Source: a virus. Taken from it: DNA of 31,779 bases. A program made the translations under genes and the position numbers. Shown piece by piece: positions 27,007 through 31,779 of the stretch (position 1 is its first letter; every line of letters begins with the position of its first letter). The stretch is taken from the IMG/VR virus record IMGVR_UViG_3300021962_000398, positions 1 through 31,779 of that record; one strand, written 5' to 3'. The notes below the pieces were generated by a model. The model was not told the DNA's origin and searched no databases. It saw only the letters and a list, made by a program, of their open reading frames with translations.

Positions 27007-27648
27007 ATGACTCTTAATCAAATCATCTCCGACAACTTTGAAGAAATCCTCAACGAAGTTAATCAGGAGATTCTTGATTTCCGCATCATTAAGTTCTGGA
27101 AGAAAATCAATCCTGAACTGACTCTCAATCAACTCCGCGATTCTTTCTGGACTGATTCCAAATCCAGGGCAGAGTTCAGTGTTGACTTGGGTGTGGAGTT
27201 TGGCAAGATGTTTGAACTCTTCCTGCCCTTCTTCCTTCAAGAAAAAGGTTACGACTGCCGCCCTTCTTTCAATAGTGGTGGTGACATGATTTTCCTGGGC
27301 AAACCCTACGAAATCAAAACTGGACAGGGTAATGACATTCAGGGTGCAACTCATTCTCCTAAAGAAGAGAAACCCATGAATCTTGTTCAAGTTCTTTGGG
27401 ACTTCAACAAAGATGTTTCTCTGAATCAACTTCTTGAGACTAAGGCATTTGTTGCTAACATGAACCTGTGCGTTCTTGATGATATTCGCATCACCCGCAT
27501 GGGCACTCATACTGGTAACAACTCCCGCACCACTTTCAAGTTTCCTGTAGAAATGTTCACCGAGATTCAAGAAAGCATGGTGTTTGGACGTTGTACCAAA
27601 GGAACCAAAAATGTAGTCTTCAAGAAGACTCCTATTGCCTATTTCTGA
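27007..27648 (+). CDS. PD-(D/E)XK nuclease, probable type II restriction enzyme
   Basis: A 213-residue protein. The core GGDMIFLGKPYEIKTGQG (91-108) gives Asp93 and, nine residues on, Glu102-Ile-Lys104: the D...ExK active site of PD-(D/E)XK endonucleases. It is followed by GNDIQGATHS, a polar segment of the kind that contacts DNA. An N-terminal helical part (EFGKMFELFLPFFLQEKGY) precedes the core, as in many type II enzymes; the length is typical. I think of the ScaI-like family but cannot confirm it. The methyltransferase gene follows 63 bases downstream, separated by a terminator and promoter. More C-rich codons than its neighbours may hint at a separate origin. A phage of this kind could use it on host DNA or competing phages. 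Confidence 0.72.
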   Translation: MTLNQIISDNFEEILNEVNQEILDFRIIKFWKKINPELTLNQLRDSFWTDSKSRAEFSVDLGVEFGKMFELFLPFFLQEKGYDCRPSFNSGGDMIFLGKPYEIKTGQGNDIQGATHSPKEEKPMNLVQVLWDFNKDVSLNQLLETKAFVANMNLCVLDDIRITRMGTHTGNNSRTTFKFPVEMFTEIQESMVFGRCTKGTKNVVFKKTPIAYF

Positions 27649-27663
27649 GTTTCTTGGTAGAAT
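27635..27663 (+). promoter_or_regulatory. sigma-70-like promoter for the methyltransferase gene
   Basis: TTGCCT (27635-27640), 17 bases, TAGAAT (27658-27663). Predicted start is near 27670, inside the left arm of the terminator at 27667, so transcripts from it could not form the full hairpin. Confidence 0.52.
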
Positions 27664-27666
27664 ACT

Positions 27667-27693
27667 GGGGGAGGTTTCTCCCCCCTTTTTTTT
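27667..27693 (+). terminator. rho-independent terminator
   Basis: GGGGGAG (27667-27673) pairs with CTCCCCC (27678-27684), loop GTTT, then CTTTTTTTT. Very strong; placed between the nuclease and methyltransferase genes. Confidence 0.9.
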
Positions 27694-27711
27694 ATTGTCT
27701 CCGATCCTTTC

Positions 27712-28563
27712 ATGAACGCTGTTTTTCAAGAGAATTGTATTGATGGTATGAAGAAGTTGCAGGAAGAGTCGATTGACTTGACTGTAACGAGTCCACCATA
27801 CGATAACCTTCGCACCTACAATGATTCATCAATGTGGGATTTCAATGTATTCAAGGAAGTTGCAGAACAACTGTATCGAGTCACAAAACCTGGTGGTGTA
27901 ATTGTCTGGGTGGTTGGTGATGCTGTGATTAAATCTAGCGAAACTGGCAGTTCTTTCCGCCAAGCACTACATTTCATGGATTTGGGATTCAAATTACATG
28001 ATACTATGATATATGAGAAGAATGGTTCTTCCTTTCCTGCCAGAGCAGAAGGTAACAGATATTCTCAAATCTTTGAGTACATGTTTGTTCTTTCCAAAGG
28101 AAGCAAACCTAAAACTGCAAATTTAATTTGCGACAAAGAAAATAAGTGGGCAGGATGGACTAACTGGGGCAAAGGTACATTTAGGGATAAAGAGGGAAAT
28201 CTGGTTGAGCGCAAGCAGAAACCCACCCCACAGTTCTCTCCCCGCAACAATATCTGGAAATATAACACAGGAGCAGGATATACAACTAAAGATAAGTTTG
28301 CTTTTGAGCATCCTGCGATGTATCCAGAAGCACTGGCAAAAGATCACATTCTCTCTTGGAGCAATGAAGGTGATTTAGTTCTAGATCCTTTTATGGGAGC
28401 AGGAACAACCGCTGTTTGCTGCATTGAAACCAACAGAAACTATGTTGGTTTTGAGATTGATGAAAAGTATTACAACATCTGCACTCGCAGAATTGAAAAC
28501 CGTGTGACAGTTATGGAACCGTCCACTGAGACTACCAATCCCCTGCTGGATGCCCTATCTTAA
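27712..28563 (+). CDS. class-beta DNA methyltransferase (N4-C or N6-A)
   Basis: A 283-residue AdoMet-dependent DNA methyltransferase. The catalytic motif IV TSPPY (26-30) comes first, then VTKPGGVIVWVVGD (57-70), a variable target-recognition part (about 100-195), and HPAMYPEALA (200-209) before the AdoMet-binding motif I DPFMGAGTT (225-233) and VGFEID (245-250). This order is class beta. SPPY is commonest in N4-cytosine enzymes but also occurs in adenine enzymes, so the base is open. It lies next to the putative restriction nuclease, whose cutting it would block by methylating the phage's own DNA. It could also act as a solitary methyltransferase against host restriction. Confidence 0.88.
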   Translation: MNAVFQENCIDGMKKLQEESIDLTVTSPPYDNLRTYNDSSMWDFNVFKEVAEQLYRVTKPGGVIVWVVGDAVIKSSETGSSFRQALHFMDLGFKLHDTMIYEKNGSSFPARAEGNRYSQIFEYMFVLSKGSKPKTANLICDKENKWAGWTNWGKGTFRDKEGNLVERKQKPTPQFSPRNNIWKYNTGAGYTTKDKFAFEHPAMYPEALAKDHILSWSNEGDLVLDPFMGAGTTAVCCIETNRNYVGFEIDEKYYNICTRRIENRVTVMEPSTETTNPLLDALS

Positions 28564-28627
28564 GTTCATGAGGCACACAGGTTGCTTCAAGACAACACAA
28601 ACCCCTTTCAAGTAACTTCAAAGCATC

Positions 28628-29014
28628 ATGGCAACTCGCGCACGAATTGGACTTGAACTCAAAGATGGTAGTATTCTTTCTGCCTATCATCATTGGGATG
28701 GTTATCCTGAATGGTTGGGTCGTATTCTGACTACTCATTACAACACCAAAGAGAAAGTTTCTGAACTGATTGATGGTGGTGATATGTCGTCCTGTTGGAA
28801 TGATGACAAGGAAGCAGAGTATTATTCTGCTCGTGGTGAAAACTGCCCTCCTCGTCTTGATTCTGATATTGTAGAGTATCTGCTTCCTGATAACAGCGAA
28901 GAGTTTGCATATGTCTTCCGTAATGGTGAATGGGTGTGCTACAATATGAATCAGTTTGATGATAGCAAACTTCCTGAAATCGTTGAAATCCCCTCTGGAG
29001 CACTTGCAGTATGA
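28628..29014 (+). CDS. conserved cyanophage protein, MATRARIGLEL type
   Basis: A 128-residue protein starting MATRARIGLELKDGSILSAY, then HHWDGYPEWLGRILTTHYN and LIDGGDMSSCW. This sequence pattern is widespread in T4-like cyanophages and some other phages as I recall, always without a known function. The fold is probably a compact alpha/beta domain with a Cys-Pro-Pro loop (ENCPPR) and an acidic strand before FAYVFRNGEW. It overlaps the next ATG by four bases. No clear promoter was found in the 64-base gap upstream. Confidence 0.72.
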   Translation: MATRARIGLELKDGSILSAYHHWDGYPEWLGRILTTHYNTKEKVSELIDGGDMSSCWNDDKEAEYYSARGENCPPRLDSDIVEYLLPDNSEEFAYVFRNGEWVCYNMNQFDDSKLPEIVEIPSGALAV

Positions 29015-29193
29015 GTAACACAAACAAAAAATATGTTATCTCTGGATTGATTGGTTTTGCTGTCATTCTTGGTTGGAATGTCTTTCTAGTCCAGCGAGAT
29101 CAGAAGATGTTTGATGGGTATGATAAAATGAATGCTAAGGAGCACTATTGCTCTCAACTTAAAGTTTGGCACCCTGACTGTAAAGTAGAATGA
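29011..29193 (+). CDS. small one-TM protein
   Basis: A 60-residue protein at an ATGA overlap. Residues 9-27 (VISGLIGFAVILGWNVFLV) form one membrane segment after a short basic N-terminus. The C-terminal part has two Cys (HYCSQL, HPDCKV) that may make a disulfide outside the membrane. Not recognised. Confidence 0.6.
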   Translation: MSNTNKKYVISGLIGFAVILGWNVFLVQRDQKMFDGYDKMNAKEHYCSQLKVWHPDCKVE

Positions 29194-29315
29194 GTATCGC
29201 ACTTGCTATAGCAATCTACACTGCACTTGTTGCATTTGTATCATCACTTATGGTATATTACTTCAAGGTAATGTACCCACGCGAAGAAGCACAACTTAAG
29301 GAGAAATCCAAATGA
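29190..29315 (+). CDS. 41-residue membrane protein
   Basis: Residues 2-26 (alternating ALAIAIYTALVAFVSSLMVY) span the membrane; the tail is charged (PREEAQLKEKSK). It begins and ends in ATGA overlaps. The size recalls small phage membrane peptides. Not recognised. Confidence 0.52.
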   Translation: MSIALAIAIYTALVAFVSSLMVYYFKVMYPREEAQLKEKSK

Positions 29316-29449
29316 TTCCCAAACGCATCCGAGACATGATTAAACAAGCAGAAATGGACAAAGCAGCGGAAGACTTTTGGAAAGAAGTTGAAGCAGAAGC
29401 AGAAAAATACGAAGTTACAGTTGAGTATTTTTTAGCGGAGTTTTATTGA
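29312..29449 (+). CDS. 45-residue helical protein
   Basis: Charged helical protein (RDMIKQAEMDKAAEDFWKEV then EKYEVTVEYFLAEFY), with AAGGAGAAA (29299-29307) before its ATG. It overlaps the preceding gene by four bases and the next by one. Not recognised. Confidence 0.52.
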   Translation: MIPKRIRDMIKQAEMDKAAEDFWKEVEAEAEKYEVTVEYFLAEFY

Positions 29450-29562
29450 TGACTTTTATTCTTGGTATGGGACTTGGTGCCCTTCTTACAATCGGTTTTT
29501 CACTTCTTGTGGTTGCATCTGATGCTGATGATGCGATTGACAAAGAGTACGATAACAATTAA
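29449..29562 (+). CDS. 37-residue membrane protein
   Basis: Residues 3-23 (ILGMGLGALLTIGFSLLVV) form one membrane segment, followed by an acidic tail (DADDAIDKEYDNN). It starts at a TGATG overlap with the previous gene. Very short; support comes from composition and tiling. Confidence 0.45.
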   Translation: MTFILGMGLGALLTIGFSLLVVASDADDAIDKEYDNN

Positions 29563-29587
29563 ACTTGAGAGGTATTTACAAAGACAA

Positions 29588-29827
29588 ATGGCACAAAAGT
29601 TTCTCTACATCGTTGAACATTACATTCCCTTTCCTCAATCAGAATATGGTGGAGTTTGGAATGTGATTGCTGAAAGTGATGAAGAATGTTTTGATTTGAT
29701 TACTACTCTTGATGATGGATATAATTCACAGTATTATGGAGATTTGAGAGAGAACATTCTCAACTCACGCACTTATGCTCTTGCTGAAGATGTAGAGTCT
29801 GCTGTTATTGAAGAGTTCACAACCTGA
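29588..29827 (+). CDS. small hypothetical protein
   Basis: A 79-residue acidic protein. ATG 29588 is chosen; the open frame upstream only overlaps the previous gene. It reads AQKFLYIVEHYIPFPQSEYG, then NVIAESDEECFDLITTLDDG and a helix DVESAVIEEF. A small alpha/beta fold is likely. Its stop shares one base with the next ATG. Not recognised. Confidence 0.6.
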   Translation: MAQKFLYIVEHYIPFPQSEYGGVWNVIAESDEECFDLITTLDDGYNSQYYGDLRENILNSRTYALAEDVESAVIEEFTT

Positions 29828-29988
29828 TGATTGATACCTCGCTAAATCGTTTGGAGTTTAATCTCAAAGAGCAATATCAAGAACGTATTGCTTATTTACA
29901 AAACAAGATTAGTGAACAACAAAGTGAAATCATCAAACTTCAAGAACAAATTAAATACATGTCAAAAGACAAGTTCTATGATTGCTGA
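29827..29988 (+). CDS. small coiled-coil protein
   Basis: A 53-residue protein, almost entirely a coiled coil (LEFNLKEQYQERIAYLQNKI then SEQQSEIIKLQEQIKYM), starting at a TGATG overlap. It overlaps the next gene by 11 bases. Probably a dimer. Not recognised. Confidence 0.55.
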   Translation: MIDTSLNRLEFNLKEQYQERIAYLQNKISEQQSEIIKLQEQIKYMSKDKFYDC

Positions 29989-30259
29989 TTTTCACCACAT
30001 AGCACCAGAGGGTTATTCTTATGAGTTTGATGAGTTCAAAAAAGGAACAATTTCTATTTGGTTGCGTTGCTATCGTAAGTTTGATTACAATCACGGCGAA
30101 ACAACCAGAACCATTTGGGGATTCTATAAACCCAAATCAGGAGAATACTTCGCCCCCATTAATAGTAGTACAATCGGTGCTTGTGTAAATATCACGGACA
30201 CGCGGAATTATACTGCGATGCCTCTAAACCTTAACCCTTTGGAAGCAGCATTTGTATGA
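29978..30259 (+). CDS. conserved small cyanophage protein
   Basis: A 93-residue protein. ATG 29978 is taken; the longer frame from 29888 lies inside the coiled-coil gene. It has GYSYEFDEFKKGTISIWLRC, FDYNHGETTRTIWGFYKPKS and YFAPINSSTIGACVNITDT, then PLEAAFV at the end, an order I recall from several cyanophages. A beta-rich small domain with no known function. Ends in an ATGA overlap. Confidence 0.66.
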   Translation: MIADFHHIAPEGYSYEFDEFKKGTISIWLRCYRKFDYNHGETTRTIWGFYKPKSGEYFAPINSSTIGACVNITDTRNYTAMPLNLNPLEAAFV

Positions 30260-30531
30260 GTTACGAACCACAAGTCAACGATTATGTGAAGTGGAAAAAT
30301 GGTATTGAAGGTTGGGTTTATTTTAAGGACAAAGAGTATATCACGATTGAACACTCTGTACGTCCAAAAGATGAAATCAATCTTGAATGTTGTCCTATTC
30401 ATAAAAACGATAGATTGCTTGTGGTTTGTTACCCAGATCAGTGGAAAGAATTAGAATATGTAACATCAAGAGAATCAGCATATGAAAAAGAGAAAGACGG
30501 TTTGGCGATGGTGGGCGAAGGCATTGGGTGA
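30256..30531 (+). CDS. conserved small cyanophage protein
   Basis: A 91-residue protein beginning MSYEPQVNDYVKWKNGIEGW, then VYFKDKEYITIEHSVRPKD. This is a small beta-barrel-like (SH3-type) pattern I recall from cyanophages. Two Cys occur next to each other (LECCPIH). It overlaps the next gene by 50 bases, the longest overlap here among well-supported genes. Function unknown. Confidence 0.64.
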   Translation: MSYEPQVNDYVKWKNGIEGWVYFKDKEYITIEHSVRPKDEINLECCPIHKNDRLLVVCYPDQWKELEYVTSRESAYEKEKDGLAMVGEGIG

Positions 30532-30691
30532 AAAAGCAAGTAAAGATGATAGAGAATCGGATCATATTGCTTGCATACGAACTTTTATATTTGTCACTTA
30601 CCTTATTACTAACGCTTTCATTGTTGCAGGCGTCATAAGACACTGGAATGATGTCCCAACGATAAATAATCAAAAAACATTGGTAAAATGA
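30482..30691 (+). CDS. conserved small membrane protein
   Basis: A 69-residue protein that begins MKKRKTVWRWWAKALGEKAS, a very basic Trp-rich start I recall from many cyanophages. It continues with IRTFIFVTYLITNAFIVAGV as a single membrane segment (about residues 32-51) and a short tail. The basic side should stay in the cytoplasm. Strong conservation suggests a host-membrane target common to cyanophages. Function unknown. Confidence 0.72.
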   Translation: MKKRKTVWRWWAKALGEKASKDDRESDHIACIRTFIFVTYLITNAFIVAGVIRHWNDVPTINNQKTLVK

Positions 30692-31032
30692 AGACGTTTC
30701 AGCAATTTCAAGAAAGCATAGAACAAAGAAGAATTGCTGCTCGTCAACAGACGCAAAGGCGTGAAACCTCTGCACAGCAAGTAGCGCAATCTTATCATAC
30801 TCGAAAAGCAAATGAAGCAAAAAGAGAAGCGTTAAAACAAGAAATCAAGAGGGAGTTGCAAACAGAGCAAACTCCAACCATGGAACCCAATTTGTATAAT
30901 CAACTGATTGCAAGACGCCAAGCATCACAGAAGTCTGCACAAATCAAGCACGTTCACCAAGAGATTGGTGCGGAAGCACAAGCACAACAAGCACAAAAAA
31001 GAGCAGAAATGAAAGCAATTATGAGACGCTAG
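30688..31032 (+). CDS. charged helical protein with MKTFQQF start
   Basis: A 114-residue protein starting at an ATGA overlap. It starts MKTFQQFQESIEQRR; a MKTFxxFxE start is common to several T4-like cyanophage proteins. The rest is Gln/Arg/Ala/Lys-rich and helical (KREALKQEIKRELQTEQTPT, HQEIGAEAQAQQAQKRAEM), probably a long coiled coil able to bind nucleic acid. No known function. Confidence 0.62.
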   Translation: MKTFQQFQESIEQRRIAARQQTQRRETSAQQVAQSYHTRKANEAKREALKQEIKRELQTEQTPTMEPNLYNQLIARRQASQKSAQIKHVHQEIGAEAQAQQAQKRAEMKAIMRR

Positions 31033-31082
31033 TGGACAGTTAGACAACTGGCACACAGTTTCTCCACAACGTCTCAATCCGT

Positions 31083-31100
31083 TCTACATTACATTTGTTC
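31083..31100 (+). promoter_or_regulatory. promoter element, first of two 18-bp copies
   Basis: TCTACATTACATTTGTTC occurs here and again at 31352-31369. It contains the -10-like TACATT (31085-31090). It lies 14 bases before the ATG at 31114. A conserved TTTCT...CTCCA precedes both copies. Confidence 0.5.
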
Positions 31101-31113
31101 CTGAGATTTTTTG

Positions 31114-31317
31114 ATGATTCTCTACACATCTGAAAACAGTGCTTGCGTCTACACTCTTTCGCAAGAAGATGGTGATGAACTTTATTTTGCTCCCATCTAT
31201 TCTGATGGAAGTGTGAATCTGCATGAGTTTGCTCCAGTTGATTGTGTTGATGAACTGGATGAAGAAGATATGATTCAGATTCGCAATCGCTTGAGTGTTC
31301 TGTGCCAGTTGCAATAG
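31114..31317 (+). CDS. small acidic conserved protein
   Basis: A 67-residue protein; ATG 31114 rather than the TTG at 31111. It begins MILYTSENSACVYTLSQEDG, continues LYFAPIYSDGSVNLHEFAPV and has an acidic helix (DCVDELDEEDMIQIR). I recall the FAPI..DGSVNL phrase from cyanophages. Small beta-rich domain, function unknown. It has its own promoter element. Confidence 0.66.
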   Translation: MILYTSENSACVYTLSQEDGDELYFAPIYSDGSVNLHEFAPVDCVDELDEEDMIQIRNRLSVLCQLQ

Positions 31318-31330
31318 TGGCACAACACTC

Positions 31331-31369
31331 TTGATTTCTTCTCCAAAATCCTCTACATTACATTTGTTC
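31331..31369 (+). promoter_or_regulatory. sigma-70-like promoter with second 18-bp copy
   Basis: TTGATT (31331-31336), 17 bases, TACATT (31354-31359). The sequence 31352-31369 repeats 31083-31100 exactly. AAGGAA (31374-31379) precedes the ATG at 31386. Confidence 0.55.
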
Positions 31370-31385
31370 AGTTAAGGAACACCTC

Positions 31386-31526
31386 ATGAACTCCTTTGAT
31401 GATTTCCAAATTGAAGAATCTGCTGGTTTTGACTTTGCAGAAGCATCTTACGATGGACTCTTTGATGAAGTCGAAGATGAAAACAAATCTTTCAACTCTT
31501 ACCTGAACTCCAACTACGATTACTGA
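31386..31526 (+). CDS. 46-residue highly acidic protein
   Basis: A short protein with 13 Asp/Glu and a single Lys, and many aromatic residues (FDDFQIEESAGFDFAE, YDGLFDEVEDENK). An AAGGAA site lies six bases before the ATG and a repeated promoter element upstream. Acidic mini-proteins of phages can imitate DNA and block host enzymes, but this one is too short and unstudied to call. Not recognised. Confidence 0.58.
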   Translation: MNSFDDFQIEESAGFDFAEASYDGLFDEVEDENKSFNSYLNSNYDY

Positions 31527-31527
31527 A

Positions 31528-31689
31528 ATGACATTTACCGTCGAAAAAGGATTCTGGATTACAAAACTAAATACTGCAACAGATCGTCGCATTAAAAAAC
31601 TTGAAAGTGAAGATGTAGAAACTGACACCACAACTCATCAAGGACGCAAACAAATTGGTTACTGCTATTTGGAGTACATTTCGGAATGA
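31528..31689 (+). CDS. small hypothetical protein
   Basis: A 53-residue protein beginning one base after the previous stop. It has TFTVEKGFWITKLNTATDRR, a basic helix (RIKKLESEDVE) and a C-terminal strand YCYLEYISE. It ends in an ATGA overlap with the last gene. Not recognised. Confidence 0.56.
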   Translation: MTFTVEKGFWITKLNTATDRRIKKLESEDVETDTTTHQGRKQIGYCYLEYISE

Positions 31690-31779
31690 CTGACACTGTA
31701 AATGTTCTACCTCATCTTCGTGAATTGAAAGATGCTTGGAGAAGGCAAGATTTTGTTTTTACCAAACAACAGCAAGAAG
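31686..31779 (+). CDS. hypothetical protein (3' truncated by the window)
   Basis: The gene starts at an ATGA overlap and runs off the right edge after 31 codons. The visible part, MTDTVNVLPHLRELKDAWRR then QDFVFTKQQQE, is a basic amphipathic helix. It cannot be identified from this fragment. Confidence 0.55.
   Translation, partial: MTDTVNVLPHLRELKDAWRRQDFVFTKQQQE

Noticed and set aside
27001-27729. Long antisense frame (242 codons) covering the whole nuclease gene
   Set aside because: The + strand frame has a clear D...ExK nuclease core and fits the gene order; the reverse frame shows no recognisable motif and no other gene lies on the - strand.
28532-29023. Antisense frame of 163 codons
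   Set aside because: It lies over the conserved MATRARIGLEL-type gene on the + strand and has no motif of its own.

Overview
The window looks like a piece of a large T4-like cyanophage genome (a myovirus of marine Synechococcus or Prochlorococcus). Every gene I can support is on the + strand. Genes are packed end to end with ATGA, TAATG or GTGA overlaps, the DNA is AT-rich, and gene groups are preceded either by the T4-type late promoter box TATAAATA or by host sigma-70-like -35/-10 pairs. Many small proteins are of kinds I recall from marine T4-like phages. This recognition comes from reading the sequence; no database search was run. No stretch longer than about 130 bases lacks a gene, and I saw no tRNA, rRNA, CRISPR array, transposase or integrase.

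Region 1 (1-12314) is a late, virion-related module. It opens with a 5'-truncated PKHD-type 2OG-Fe(II) oxygenase, a GIY-YIG/NUMOD3 homing endonuclease, and two more 2OG-Fe(II) oxygenases. Then come about a dozen putative tail-fibre or decoration proteins (2578-8882). These include two glycine-rich adhesin-like proteins, three tandem mini-proteins sharing a 47-bp segment, and a protein ending in a tail-assembly-chaperone-like domain. Several of these genes have a TATAAATA-type box shortly upstream. The module closes with a very AT-rich block: two 2OG-Fe(II) oxygenases, a flavin-dependent tryptophan-halogenase homologue with its catalytic Lys and Glu conserved, another 2OG-Fe(II) oxygenase, and a 45-residue HTH-like protein. 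Six oxygenases and a halogenase around adhesin genes suggest chemical tailoring, perhaps of the fibres themselves. That is inference.

Region 2 (12344-22704) is an early-type region of about 40 tiny genes. It starts after a strong terminator with a near-consensus sigma-70 promoter. Recognisable members are an RlpA-like double-psi beta-barrel protein followed by a signal-peptide protein, a protein with a DUF1778/TacA-antitoxin-like C-terminus, an AbrB-like C-terminal domain, a twin CX3C protein, a zinc-ribbon-like protein, several one-TM proteins and two pairs of paralogues. Most of the rest are unrecognised.

Region 3 (22704-28563) has larger genes: a 548-residue protein of unknown role, a ParB-like protein, an SF2 (ResIII/DEAH) helicase, a small protein, a PD-(D/E)XK protein with a restriction-endonuclease look, and directly downstream a class-beta DNA methyltransferase (SPPY ... 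DPFMGAGTT). The last two look like a phage-borne type II restriction-modification pair. Two of the promoters here overlap terminator hairpins.

Region 4 (28628-31779) returns to small early-type genes: membrane proteins, coiled coils, an acidic mini-protein and two copies of an 18-bp promoter element. It ends in a gene cut by the window edge.
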